64,000 bases of DNA from Paludibacteraceae bacterium (GTDB lineage Bacteria > Bacteroidota > Bacteroidia > Bacteroidales > Paludibacteraceae). A program made the translations under genes and the position numbers. A model generated the notes under the pieces. The model worked only from the letters and a program-made list of their open reading frames with translations. It did no database searches and was not told where the DNA came from. Of the stretch, positions 48,715-57,901 are shown piece by piece. Each line of letters begins with the position of its first letter. The first letter of the stretch is position 1. Location: positions 62,001 to 126,000 of the forward strand of contig JAFXPK010000023.1 in the NCBI GenBank assembly GCA_017527905.1, in the 5' to 3' direction.

Positions 48715-49794
48715 ATGAGTGAAGAAGTAAGATTAATGAAAGGTAACGAGGCGATCGCACACGCCGCGATCCGTTGCGGATGCGATGGTTACTTCGGTTA
48801 CCCCATCACTCCTCAATCCGAGGTTATGGAGACCCTCATGGAGGTGGAGCCTTGGAAAGAGACAGGTATGGTAGTGCTACAAGCAGAAAGTGAAGTCTCT
48901 TCCATCAACATGGTGTATGGTGGAGCCGCCACAGGTAAAAAAGTCATGACATCCTCTTCCAGCCCGGGTGTTTCCCTGATGCAGGAGGGTATCTCTTACT
49001 TGGCGGGCGCCGAGTTGCCTGCCTTGATCGTCAACGTGATGCGTGGCGGACCGGGTTTGGGTACGATCCAGCCTAGCCAGTCGGACTACTTCCAGACCAC
49101 CAAGGGCGGTGGACATGGAGACTATCGTCTGATCGCTTTGGCCCCTGCTTCCGTACAGGAGATGGCGGACTTCGTGGGATTGGCCTTCGATTTGGCCTTC
49201 AAATACAGAAACCCTGCGATCATCTTGGCGGACGGTGTCATCGGCCAGATGATGGAGAAGGTGGTTTTGCCTGACTACAAGCCAAGAAGAACCGACGAAG
49301 AGGTTGAGAAACAATGTCCTTGGGCGGCTACCGGAAGGAAGATGTCCCGCAAGAACAACATCATCACTTCCCTGGAGTTGAAGCCAGAGGTGATGGAGCA
49401 GAACAACCTCCGCTTCCAAGCTAAATACAAGACAATCGAGGAGAACGAGGTACGCTACGAGGAGATCCTCTGCGACGACGCGGAGTACTTGTTGGTGGCT
49501 TTCGGATGCTCCGCCCGCATCTGCCAAAAGGCATGCGAGATGGCGCGCGCCGAGGGAATCAAGCTGGGACTCCTCCGCCCGATCACCCTGTGGCCTTTCC
49601 CTACCAAGGTCATCGCGCAATACGCCAACAAGGTGAAAGCCATGTTGTCCGTAGAGTTGAACGCAGGCCAAATGGTCGAGGATGTTCGCTTGGCTGTCAA
49701 CGGAAAGGTTCCTGTTGAGCATTATGGACGCTTGGGCGGTATCGTCTTCACCCCAGACGAGATCGTGAACGCAGTGAAGACTAAATTGATGTAA
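48715..49794 (+). CDS. vorB: 2-oxoacid:ferredoxin oxidoreductase alpha subunit (VorB/KorA type)
   Basis: Protein of 359 residues combining the TPP pyrimidine-binding domain and domain II. Visible segments are AHAAIRCGCDGYFGYPITPQSE, the cofactor region GKKVMTSSSSPGVSLMQEG and MRGGPGLGTIQPSQSDYFQ. Homologues in Bacteroidetes are annotated as 3-methyl-2-oxobutanoate (VorB) or 2-oxoglutarate (KorA) oxidoreductase; the choice of branched-chain oxoacid versus 2-oxoglutarate cannot be settled from sequence. The complex decarboxylates the oxoacid to an acyl-CoA and reduces ferredoxin (or runs in reverse), a typical step in anaerobic Bacteroidales metabolism. High regularity of codon use suggests strong expression. 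Confidence 0.9.
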   Translation: MSEEVRLMKGNEAIAHAAIRCGCDGYFGYPITPQSEVMETLMEVEPWKETGMVVLQAESEVSSINMVYGGAATGKKVMTSSSSPGVSLMQEGISYLAGAELPALIVNVMRGGPGLGTIQPSQSDYFQTTKGGGHGDYRLIALAPASVQEMADFVGLAFDLAFKYRNPAIILADGVIGQMMEKVVLPDYKPRRTDEEVEKQCPWAATGRKMSRKNNIITSLELKPEVMEQNNLRFQAKYKTIEENEVRYEEILCDDAEYLLVAFGCSARICQKACEMARAEGIKLGLLRPITLWPFPTKVIAQYANKVKAMLSVELNAGQMVEDVRLAVNGKVPVEHYGRLGGIVFTPDEIVNAVKTKLM

Positions 49795-49815
49795 TTCACT
49801 TAATCGAAAAAGAAA

Positions 49816-50592
49816 ATGGCTTTAGAAGATATCATAAAACCCGAGAATCTGGTTTACAAGAAACCGGATATCATGAACGACAACCCAATGCACTACTGTC
49901 CGGGTTGTAGCCACGGTGTCGTTCACAAGCTGATCGCCGAGGTTATCGAGGAGATGGGCTTAGTAGAGGACACGATCGGTGTCACCCCTGTGGGATGCGC
50001 GGTTTTCGCCTACAACTACATCGACATCGACTGGGAAGAGGCTGCGCACGGCCGCGCGCCTGCCTTGGCAACGGCCATCAAGCGCCTTCGCCCGAACAAA
50101 CTGGTCTTCACCTACCAGGGTGACGGTGACCTTGCCGCCATCGGTACGGCTGAGACCATCCACGCCTGCAACCGTGGCGAGAGCATCGCTATCATCTTCA
50201 TCAACAACGGTATCTACGGTATGACGGGTGGTCAGATGGCCCCTACGACCATCGAAGGCATGAAGACCGCCACCTGCCCTTACGGACGTGACGTGAAATT
50301 GAATGGTTATCCGCTAAAGATCACCAACCAACTGAAAGACTTGGAAGGTACCCGCTACGTGACCCGCCAAAGCGTGCAAACCGCTGCGGCTGTCCGCAAG
50401 ACCAAGAAGGCCATCAGAAAGGCTTTCGAGAACTGCATGGACGGTAAGGGCGGCGCTAACGTCGTGGAGGTGGTTTCCACTTGCTCATCGGGTTGGAAAC
50501 TCACCCCTGAGAAGGCTAACAAGTGGATGGAGGAGAACATGTTCCCTCAATACCCGCTCGGTGACTTAATTGACAAAGACGCTAACCAATAA
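49816..50592 (+). CDS. 2-oxoacid:ferredoxin oxidoreductase beta subunit (TPP-binding)
   Basis: Protein of 258 residues. HYCPGCSHGVVHKLIAEV carries the conserved Cys pair, and GDGDLAAIGTAETIHACNR with IFINNGIYGMTGGQMAPT forms the TPP diphosphate and Mg-binding GDGx...NN motif. This subunit supplies the cofactor half of the active site. The gene lies 21 bp after the alpha gene and 11 bp before the gamma gene. Confidence 0.93.
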   Translation: MALEDIIKPENLVYKKPDIMNDNPMHYCPGCSHGVVHKLIAEVIEEMGLVEDTIGVTPVGCAVFAYNYIDIDWEEAAHGRAPALATAIKRLRPNKLVFTYQGDGDLAAIGTAETIHACNRGESIAIIFINNGIYGMTGGQMAPTTIEGMKTATCPYGRDVKLNGYPLKITNQLKDLEGTRYVTRQSVQTAAAVRKTKKAIRKAFENCMDGKGGANVVEVVSTCSSGWKLTPEKANKWMEENMFPQYPLGDLIDKDANQ

Positions 50593-50603
50593 AATCAGAA
50601 GAA

Positions 50604-51140
50604 ATGAAAGAGGAAATTATCATAGCTGGATTCGGAGGACAAGGCGTTCTCTCCATGGGTAAGATTCTTGCCTACTCTGGTTTGATGCAGGGCAAAGAGG
50701 TGACTTGGATGCCTGCCTACGGTCCGGAACAACGCGGTGGTACCGCTAACGTGACCGTCATCCTGAGCGATGAGAAGATTAGCTCTCCTATCCTAAACTC
50801 CTACGATACGGCCATCATCCTAAACCAACAGTCATTGGATAAGTTCGAGAAGACCGTTAAACCGGGCGGAACATTGATCTATGATCCTTACGGTATCACG
50901 ACGGAACCGACGAGAACGGATATCAATATCCACAAGATCAACGCGATGGACGCCTGCATCGAAATGAATGCGGCTAAGTCCTTCAACATGATCCTCCTCG
51001 GCGGATTCTTGAAAATCAGACCTATCGTTGAACTCGAAAACGTTCTCAAGGGTCTGAAGAAGACACTCCCTGAACGTCACCACCACCTCATTCCGATGAA
51101 CGAGGCCGCCTTGAAGAAGGGCATGGAGATCATTAAGTAA
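50604..51140 (+). CDS. 2-oxoacid:ferredoxin oxidoreductase gamma subunit
   Basis: Protein of 178 residues of the POR/KOR gamma family: EIIIAGFGGQGVLSMGKILA at the start and MPAYGPEQRGGTANVTVILS in the CoA-side loop. It completes the ferredoxin, alpha, beta, gamma set, in the order usual for Bacteroidetes, and is followed by a strong terminator. Confidence 0.93.
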   Translation: MKEEIIIAGFGGQGVLSMGKILAYSGLMQGKEVTWMPAYGPEQRGGTANVTVILSDEKISSPILNSYDTAIILNQQSLDKFEKTVKPGGTLIYDPYGITTEPTRTDINIHKINAMDACIEMNAAKSFNMILLGGFLKIRPIVELENVLKGLKKTLPERHHHLIPMNEAALKKGMEIIK

Positions 51141-51157
51141 ATTATTCTTTTTTTCAT

Positions 51158-51195
51158 AAGGGGATGTCGTCGGAAGAAGACATCCCCTTTCTCTT
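51158..51195 (+). terminator. Terminator of the oxidoreductase operon
   Basis: Perfect 11-bp stem AAGGGGATGTC/GACATCCCCTT (51158-51168 with 51179-51189), 10-nt loop, followed by TCTCTTTC. A longer frame for the next gene would start inside this hairpin and is rejected for that reason. Confidence 0.85.
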
Positions 51196-51226
51196 TCTCC
51201 TAAACGACAAAAGCCACACAATATCC

Positions 51227-52069
51227 ATGATCGCCACACCACAGATAATCAACGGAGACCACCTGAATTTCAAGCAAGCTTGGAAAGCCATCCGTATGAT
51301 TTCCTATTATCAATCGAAAAAGACATGGATCATCAAAACCGCCTACACATACGGACTCATCTTGGCCATCGCAGGAATCATCTGCATGGCCATGCTGATT
51401 GCCATAAAACTCACCGACCCTAACTGGGAATCTTCTTGGCCTGTCACCATCCTCGGTGGCTTTTTTTGCCCGGCAATGTGGCTTTACCCTTTCGTCCTGA
51501 TCGTCACCTACATTCAATCGTTCATATATGCTGGTAAACTGAGGAAAATACATGCGGATTTCATGCAAAGATGGTTCAAGGACAACAAAATAGTGGTGCC
51601 GACTACCCCTCTCAACTGCATAGTCAAAATAGACAATGGCTGGGATCTTGAAGTGGCTGTCACAACGGACAAATGTATGCTCAACCAGGAAGAGATGGCG
51701 GAATTCAAGTCCCGCAAGTTTATCGTGGTGGCTTTATATCTTGAACCTCCAACCGATCTAGCCCAAATAGAGTCGGAATGGGAGGATTTTTGCCAAGGAA
51801 AAGCCAGCTGTCGAAATCTACACTTCAAAAAAGATCTGGCATACATCATTTTTCCTTCCGACAAACCCGAAGAGGAGAACCTTCCGGAATCCCTCCAACA
51901 AATGGAATACCTGGTACAACGTTTCCATCTGACACCCCACACAATCCTACGCATCAGACCTGCGGAAGAGGATTCCCATGAGGAAAAAGATTCCTCAGAC
52001 CCCTATGACGATGCGACGGAAAGGGAACCATCCGAAGAACAGCTAGACAACAATCTTGCAAATGAATAA
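51227..52069 (+). CDS. Unknown protein with two membrane helices
   Basis: I use the ATG at 51227 because the earlier one (51164) falls within the operon terminator. The product is 280 residues with no signal peptide. Two hydrophobic helices (about 45-66 and 78-110) are followed by a soluble domain of about 165 residues and a strongly acidic C-terminus (EEDSHEEKDSSD). The soluble part (NCIVKIDNGWDLEVAVTTDKCMLNQ) is not recognised. It is a single gene after the oxidoreductase operon with no evident partner. Confidence 0.65.
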   Translation: MIATPQIINGDHLNFKQAWKAIRMISYYQSKKTWIIKTAYTYGLILAIAGIICMAMLIAIKLTDPNWESSWPVTILGGFFCPAMWLYPFVLIVTYIQSFIYAGKLRKIHADFMQRWFKDNKIVVPTTPLNCIVKIDNGWDLEVAVTTDKCMLNQEEMAEFKSRKFIVVALYLEPPTDLAQIESEWEDFCQGKASCRNLHFKKDLAYIIFPSDKPEEENLPESLQQMEYLVQRFHLTPHTILRIRPAEEDSHEEKDSSDPYDDATEREPSEEQLDNNLANE

Positions 52070-52232
52070 AATTCAACAATTTAGTACAAACCAACAAACT
52101 ACGACCACCTTAGCGTCCACCTCAAAAAACTCCTTTCAAAACGGATCCTCAATCCGCAAATCAATCGTTTTTATCAATGGATAATATAGAATAAAATCGT
52201 AAATAACGATAGATTATTTGTGTTTAGCACCC

Positions 52233-52240
52233 TAAATTTG
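52233..52240 (+). promoter_or_regulatory. -7 box candidate for the small secreted protein gene
   Basis: TAAATTTG is a perfect TAnnTTTG match 84 bp before the ATG at 52325, but no TTG lies 19-20 bp upstream, so it is only a candidate. Confidence 0.35.
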
Positions 52241-52324
52241 TCACATCAAACAAAAGGGAAGACAAGCGGTCGGACTTACATTGGTTGTGAATTTATATAT
52301 ACTATTAACTAAAATTTGGGGATT

Positions 52325-52600
52325 ATGAGAAAAGTAGTTTTAACAATAATTCTGTCAGTGGCATACCTAAGTTCGTATGCGTTCGACATAAAGTGTATGA
52401 GTGTGGACTTCGAGAAGAAGGAGTTGAAACACAACGGTTGCATCTATGAATTGGTGGAGGTGAAGAACAGGCAAAGAAGCTCCTGGAGAGAGGTGACCTA
52501 CCTCTGCATCGACAACAAACTACATGCGGTGGCATTCCGTCTCTTCGTCACCGACGGCGGGGATTTCGTGAGGCTACAGAAATATACGTCTAAAAAGTGA
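52325..52600 (+). CDS. Small secreted protein of unknown function
   Basis: Protein of 91 residues starting at the ATG at 52325; a longer frame begins with TTG at 52316. The signal peptide is about 1-20 (LSVAYLSSYAFD). The mature part (KCMSVDFEKKELKHNGCIYELV...) has two Cys residues close together and then a third in YLCID, so disulfides are possible. No family is recognised. A good terminator at 52682-52722 supports it as an independent unit. Confidence 0.6.
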   Translation: MRKVVLTIILSVAYLSSYAFDIKCMSVDFEKKELKHNGCIYELVEVKNRQRSSWREVTYLCIDNKLHAVAFRLFVTDGGDFVRLQKYTSKK

Positions 52601-52681
52601 TTGACTGAGTAAATGAGTAAATAATTGAGTAACTGGATGATTAACTGATTGTTTTGCGTTTGTATTCGTTTCCATTTTTCA

Positions 52682-52722
52682 ATGCCAGGATCGTGTTCCA
52701 TAACCGGTCCTGGCATATTTTT
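52682..52722 (+). terminator. Terminator of the small secreted protein gene
   Basis: Perfect 9-bp stem ATGCCAGGA/TCCTGGCAT (52682-52690 with 52708-52716), 17-nt loop, followed by ATTTTTT. It lies before the convergent DUF2461 gene. Confidence 0.8.
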
Positions 52723-52739
52723 TAGCGCATCGCAAGGTC

Positions 52740-53435
52740 TTAATCCTCCTCACTCACATAATCGATCACCTGATTCAGGTACTCCACGAAGGGTTTGTTG
52801 CGGCGGAAGAGCGTCAGCACATGCTGGAGGAGCTCCTCTTGGTCCGACACCTCCTCCTCGGACATGAATTTAGACAAGCAATAGACCTTCAGCCTAGCAT
52901 AATCAGGGTATTTACACTCGGAGAACTCCTTCGGCAGTTTCTTCAACGAGCCCTCGCTATCGAGTGTGAAACCATCCTTCTCGCCTGTCCGCACAAAAGA
53001 GGCGAACTTCTCAGGCTCGTCCATCAAGTCTTCCCGCACGATCTCCACCACCCTCTTGTCGTAGCAGTAATGACCGATCGCCACCATATTCGCGTCCGGG
53101 TAGGAGTCACCACCCACGGAGAGGTGGAAATAGTAACCCGCCCTACCCGACTTCTTGCCACCGGGGGCGATGAAGACCCCGAAATGCGTTTTGTAAGGCG
53201 ATTTATCCGCCGAAAAGCGGATGTCCCGGTTAATGCGGTAGGTGCAGTCCTTCAGCTCCAGACCCGCCACGCTCTCGTCAAACCGGCCCGTCTCCTCTAT
53301 CAGCCGACGGGCGAACTGGCTAAAGGAATCCTTCGCCTCCTCATACTCCCTCCGATGGGCATGGAACCACTCTGTATTGTTATTCTCCCGCAATGTGCGC
53401 AGGAACGCGATCACTTTCTTCATATCAACGTTCAT
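52740..53435 (-). CDS. DUF2461 domain protein
   Basis: Protein of 231 residues spanning the DUF2461/TIGR02453 family, with the typical ENNNTEWFHAHRREYEEAK, DIRFSADKSPYKTHFGVFIAP and SVGGDSYPDANM segments. The function of the family is unknown. A minus-strand TAATTTCG at 53451-53458, just before the start codon at 53435, may be its -7 box. It lies after the stop of the first paralogous 700-residue protein gene but belongs to a widespread, unrelated family. Confidence 0.87.
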   Translation of the reverse strand: MNVDMKKVIAFLRTLRENNNTEWFHAHRREYEEAKDSFSQFARRLIEETGRFDESVAGLELKDCTYRINRDIRFSADKSPYKTHFGVFIAPGGKKSGRAGYYFHLSVGGDSYPDANMVAIGHYCYDKRVVEIVREDLMDEPEKFASFVRTGEKDGFTLDSEGSLKKLPKEFSECKYPDYARLKVYCLSKFMSEEEVSDQEELLQHVLTLFRRNKPFVEYLNQVIDYVSEED

Positions 53436-53543
53436 TTATCGTTACAACCACGAAATTACAAAAAAGAAAGACAAAAAACGAATTAGCGATTAAATCCGCA
53501 CAGTCCCAATGCCCGGGATGCAAAAACATGCCGCATTTCAGTT

Positions 53544-55613
53544 TCACTTGCCTACGTAAAAATGCATAGAAGGATATGCTATAGGAACACAATCAGGGAA
53601 ATATTCCCTAATATCTCTCATCCAGAACTCCTTATACTGCTTCGGAATTCCCCAGATTCCACTTTCACTGTTGTCACTACTAATTAAATATCCTTTCCTA
53701 AAATACTTCCGTTTGTCCAGCCATAAGACATCAAACACCATTGTACCCGAAGAATTATACTCCCCATTCTTAAGTATGAATCCAAACGCCAAACGGTTTG
53801 CATACCGACGAGGAATCGTATCGCCCGACCTCCACATCAGGATAGAATCCCCCGATTCTAACAACGAATGTCTTGACATCCCCTCAGGAACATAATATAG
53901 CACACACTCCTCCCGAACACACCCTTCCTTCCATGGCGTTCCATCCCGCTTCACAGGTATGAGCGTGTCCTTTTGCTGGAGAGGCAACAATGTGTCATAG
54001 GTCCAAACCGCATACTCCAACTCGGCATTTCTGCCATCATATTCTATCACAAAAGATCCATCATATTTTCTCAAAAAACGTTTCCTTCGATCTAATACAC
54101 ATAAATCCTTGGGGTCCATTCCCTCTATTTCCAACCGCAACAAAGCGCCATACCTTATTGGACGATTATACGTAAATTTCTTTATCACATTGCCCTTCAT
54201 GTCCTTCCAAACAGGTTTATTCGTGTTCTGTTGCAACGTCATATCACGCTTACGGATATCCGCATTGGGGCAATAGACCACGGCTGATTCTCTTTCCTCT
54301 CTAAGCCAACGTTTAAACGACAAATAAAGCTGCTCATTCTCCACATAATTATAACCCGCATTGATTCTATTCCAGCAGCCATAAAACCATCCATCTAACG
54401 AGTCGGAATAGATAAACACGCTATCACAGGTAATGCCGGTCCCTATATAATGCATTGACTTCGGGATGATCACCTTTCGGAAGGAAGATGGTCTGTCGCT
54501 TAAATAGGGAAAAGAATCCACCCCCTCACGAATGATGAAGACGGAATCCCGCACCTCGCCAAAATCACTCCATTTCGGTCCAGGCTTTCGTTCCTCTGTT
54601 TTCACAAAGACTTCCAATGGCAGACGATACAACGTGTCATACGTGGTGACATAGAAGTGATAGGTATAATTATACCTACAAAACCGTACATTCTCATCCG
54701 CTATACCCTCTATCTTCACAGACTGAATACTCCTTCCCGAAGGAATCGTATCGACACCCACCAACGTGTCACCATCATCCGTGACGCAAGTCAGGCGATA
54801 GCTCTCCCGCATCCAACTTGTATCCCGCTTGCGTACATCATAATTAGGGCAATCAGCATAACCAATAGGGCAATGGAACCTAGAATTAGGGCAACTGAAC
54901 TTTTCATCATATGTACATTCCCATCCCCATAAAGCCTCCATTGTACTATGTGCCACGGCAGAATCCGATAGGAGGATTAATGAATCGGAAGCAGGGAGAT
55001 ACTCCGGATATCGCTTACAATGCTTAGGGAAAACAATTTTCGAGTAATGAATGTCTTTCGGAGAACACTCCGGATATCCTTCCCAATTTCTAAAGGAGAG
55101 ACCTTTCTGGTAATAGCGATCAGGGATGGACCATACCTGTTCCACCGTTTCAGGGATGTATAACACTGAATCCACCGAACTTGGTAGCATAAAATAGAGC
55201 TGGGTCTTATCACGATTGTACAATGTGCCATCCTCCCATCGATAATAGGGATTCTTGGCACTCAACCGCACCTCTTCCAAGCCGGGAGGCACTTCCGGGA
55301 GATACAAGTATCTCAACGAAGAAGGAATACTCAGCACCCTTGCCGAAATAAGACACAAGCCAAGATGAACAGAATCAACCCCTTCGTCTATCACAATATT
55401 CTTAAAGTGCCATAAGGGGGAAATAAAATAATCATAAGGACAATCACTTTCATCACGCTCATAGAAGGTCCAACTGTCCATCTCCGAGAGGTTGGAGCAG
55501 ATATGCAGGATGGTATCATTCTCCACCCTAAAGAGACTCTTCTGCTTAGCCTCAACAGACCCGAAGGAAAGAAATGAAATTACAACGAAAAGATAAAAAA
55601 GTTTTTCCCTCAT
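53544..55613 (-). CDS. Member 1 of the tandem 700-residue secreted protein family
   Basis: Protein of 689 residues with signal peptide about 1-22 (SFLSFGSVEA then KQK). The N-terminal third (about 65-165) has LRR_5-like segments, IDEGVDSV, LSIPSSLRYLYL and NPYYRWEDGTLYNRDKTQL, reminiscent of BspA-type repeats. It is followed by two related modules with DVRKRDTSW and DIRKRDMTL signatures, and ends PSMHFYVGK. No catalytic motif is seen. It has its own promoter (55644-55674). The second module is slightly longer than in its neighbour. I assign no function; a surface or secreted binding protein is the simplest guess. Confidence 0.78.
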   Translation of the reverse strand: MREKLFYLFVVISFLSFGSVEAKQKSLFRVENDTILHICSNLSEMDSWTFYERDESDCPYDYFISPLWHFKNIVIDEGVDSVHLGLCLISARVLSIPSSLRYLYLPEVPPGLEEVRLSAKNPYYRWEDGTLYNRDKTQLYFMLPSSVDSVLYIPETVEQVWSIPDRYYQKGLSFRNWEGYPECSPKDIHYSKIVFPKHCKRYPEYLPASDSLILLSDSAVAHSTMEALWGWECTYDEKFSCPNSRFHCPIGYADCPNYDVRKRDTSWMRESYRLTCVTDDGDTLVGVDTIPSGRSIQSVKIEGIADENVRFCRYNYTYHFYVTTYDTLYRLPLEVFVKTEERKPGPKWSDFGEVRDSVFIIREGVDSFPYLSDRPSSFRKVIIPKSMHYIGTGITCDSVFIYSDSLDGWFYGCWNRINAGYNYVENEQLYLSFKRWLREERESAVVYCPNADIRKRDMTLQQNTNKPVWKDMKGNVIKKFTYNRPIRYGALLRLEIEGMDPKDLCVLDRRKRFLRKYDGSFVIEYDGRNAELEYAVWTYDTLLPLQQKDTLIPVKRDGTPWKEGCVREECVLYYVPEGMSRHSLLESGDSILMWRSGDTIPRRYANRLAFGFILKNGEYNSSGTMVFDVLWLDKRKYFRKGYLISSDNSESGIWGIPKQYKEFWMRDIREYFPDCVPIAYPSMHFYVGK

Positions 55614-55643
55614 AACGATACGATAACGAATTATACTTTATCA

Positions 55644-55674
55644 CAAATATAGAATATTGGGGAGTATTGTCCAA
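55644..55674 (-). promoter_or_regulatory. Promoter of family member 1
   Basis: On the minus strand TTG (55672-55674), a 20-bp spacer and a perfect TATATTTG (55644-55651) match the Bacteroidetes consensus. The start at 55613 follows after 30 bp. The same sequence, with its flanks, recurs before member 2. Confidence 0.82.
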
Positions 55675-55708
55675 TCCACATAATACGACAACAATGGGAA
55701 TGACATCC

Positions 55709-57811
55709 CTATCTGCCTACGTAAAAATGCATAGGAGGATAACTTCTTGGAATACAATCAGGGAAAAATTCCGTAATCCCTACCAACCAGAACTCCTTGT
55801 ACGGTCTCGGAATTTCCCAGATTCCACTTTCTCTACTGTCTCTAATCAAAATCCCTTCCCCAAAATAATTCCGTTTGTTCAAGTATAACATGTCACACTC
55901 TATATAACCCGAAGGTTCATACTCCCCGTTTTCTAGTATGAATCCAAACGCCAAACGATTTGCATACCGACGAGGAATCGTATCGCCAGACCTCCACATC
56001 AGGATAGAGTCCTTTGAGTCTAACAATGAATGCCTTGTTACACCCTCAGGAACATAATATAGTACACTCTCCTTCCAACCGGACCATCGCGTCCAAGGTG
56101 TTCCGTCACGGTTTACAGGTCTGATCGTATCCTTTTGTTGGAGAAACAACATCGTGTCATAAGTCCAAACAGCATATGCCAGCTCGGCAGTTTTACCTTC
56201 TCTTAATAAAGGCGAAAATCGTCCATCTATATTAATTCTGGGGAAATAACGTTTACTACCACAATCATATACGAACACCCTTAAGTCCCGGGAATCCATT
56301 CCCTCTATTTCTAACCGCAAAAAAGTATTACCAGACCGCATAGGGCGGTATGTCAAATCCTTTAATACGTTACCATTCATGTCCTTCCAAACAGGTTTAT
56401 TCGTGTTCTGTTGCAACGACATATCACGCTTACGGATATCCGCATTAGGTGAATAGACAGCCGGACCATACATACGTCTAAATGCCAAATAGAGCTGCTC
56501 ATTCTCCACGTAATAATAACCCGCATCGACAAAATCCCTTCCATCTAACGAGTCGGAATAGATAAATACACTATCACAGGTGATACCTCCTTCCATATAA
56601 CGCATTGACTTCGGGATAATCACCTTCCGGAAGGAAGATGGCCTGTCGCTCAAATAGGGCAAAGAATCCACCCCCTCACGAATGGTAAACACGGAATCCC
56701 GCACCTCGCCAAAATCACTCCATTTCGGTCCAGGCTTTTGTTCCTCTGGTTTCACAAAAACCTCCAACGGCAGTCGATACAACGTGTCATATGTGGTGAC
56801 ATAGAAGCTATAGGTATCATTAAACCTGCGAAACCGTACATTCTCATCCGCTACACCCTCTATCCTCACCGACAGGATACGACTTCCCGAAGGGATCGTA
56901 TCAACTCCCACCAACGTGTCACCATCCTCCGTGACGCAAGTCAGGCGATAGCTCTCCCGCATCCAACTTGTATCCCGCTTACGCACATCATAACTGGGGC
57001 AATGTACAACATCATAACCAGGACAATGGAACGTATAATTAGGGCAACGAAACTTGTCTTCTTCATTGAAATTCCGTTTCCATCCGATATCTCCCCACAA
57101 ATTCTCCATCATACTATGCGCCAAGGCAGAATCTGATAGAATGATTAATGAATCGGAATAATAAATAGAAAGCCCCTCCGGATATCGCTTACAATGCTTA
57201 GGGAAGACAATTTTCGAGTAATGAATGCCTTTCGGATATCGTTCCAGATATCCTTCCCAATGCCTATAGGAAAGGTCTTTCAAATAAAGCGTATCTTTCG
57301 GGTAATAGCGACTAGGGATATTCCATACCTGTTCCACCGTTTCAGGGATGTATAACACTGAATCCACCGCACTTGGCAGCATAAAATAGAGCTGGGTCTT
57401 ATCGCAACTGTACAACGTGCCATTCTCCCATCGCAGGTAGGAATTCTTGGTACTCATCCGTACTTCTTCCAAGCCGGGAGGCACTTCAGGTAAGAAATAG
57501 AGGTATTTCAACGAAGAAGGAATACTCAGCCTCTTTGCCGAAATAAGATACAACCTAAAGTAAACAGAGTCAACCCCTTCATCTATCACTATATTCTTAA
57601 TGCGCCAATAGGGATAAGTAGTAAAATAATCAGAAGGACAATTACTTTCATCACTCTCATAGAAGGTCCAACAGTCCATCTCCGAGAGGTTGGAACAGAC
57701 ATGCAGGATGGTATCATTCTCCAACCTGAATAGATTCTTCTGTTTAGCCTCAATAGATCCGAAGGAAAGAAATGAAATTACAACGAAAAGATAAAAAAGT
57801 GTTTTCCTCAT
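55709..57811 (-). CDS. Member 2 of the tandem 700-residue secreted protein family
   Basis: Protein of 700 residues, the cleanest example of the family. Signal peptide about 1-22. LRR_5-like: IDEGVDSVYF at 77-86, LSIPSSLKYL at 95-104, NSYLRWENGTLYSCDKTQLYF at 123-143. Module A (about 198-352): FPKHCKRY, SDSLIILSDS, DVRKRDTSW, GDTLVGVDTIPS, IEGVADE, YDTLYRLPLEVF. Module B (about 376-561): REGVDSLPYLSD, IPKSMRYM, CDSVFIYSDS, DIRKRDMSL, IEGMDSRD, YDTMLFLQQKD. The C-terminal 140 residues (SGDTIPRRYANRLAFG, then PPMHFYVGR) are the most conserved. No lipobox or type IX sorting domain was found. Its signal peptide is of the same type as that of member 1. Confidence 0.8.
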   Translation of the reverse strand: MRKTLFYLFVVISFLSFGSIEAKQKNLFRLENDTILHVCSNLSEMDCWTFYESDESNCPSDYFTTYPYWRIKNIVIDEGVDSVYFRLYLISAKRLSIPSSLKYLYFLPEVPPGLEEVRMSTKNSYLRWENGTLYSCDKTQLYFMLPSAVDSVLYIPETVEQVWNIPSRYYPKDTLYLKDLSYRHWEGYLERYPKGIHYSKIVFPKHCKRYPEGLSIYYSDSLIILSDSALAHSMMENLWGDIGWKRNFNEEDKFRCPNYTFHCPGYDVVHCPSYDVRKRDTSWMRESYRLTCVTEDGDTLVGVDTIPSGSRILSVRIEGVADENVRFRRFNDTYSFYVTTYDTLYRLPLEVFVKPEEQKPGPKWSDFGEVRDSVFTIREGVDSLPYLSDRPSSFRKVIIPKSMRYMEGGITCDSVFIYSDSLDGRDFVDAGYYYVENEQLYLAFRRMYGPAVYSPNADIRKRDMSLQQNTNKPVWKDMNGNVLKDLTYRPMRSGNTFLRLEIEGMDSRDLRVFVYDCGSKRYFPRINIDGRFSPLLREGKTAELAYAVWTYDTMLFLQQKDTIRPVNRDGTPWTRWSGWKESVLYYVPEGVTRHSLLDSKDSILMWRSGDTIPRRYANRLAFGFILENGEYEPSGYIECDMLYLNKRNYFGEGILIRDSRESGIWEIPRPYKEFWLVGITEFFPDCIPRSYPPMHFYVGR

Positions 57812-57841
57812 AACGATACGATGACGAATTATACTTTATCA

Positions 57842-57872
57842 CAAATATAGAATATTTAAGGGTATTGACCAA
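57842..57872 (-). promoter_or_regulatory. Promoter of family member 2
   Basis: On the minus strand TTG (57870-57872), a 20-bp spacer and TATATTTG (57842-57849). This is a near copy of the promoter of member 1, with the same distance to the start codon (30 bp). Confidence 0.82.
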
Positions 57873-57901
57873 TCAACATGATACATCAACTACGGGAAAC
57901 A

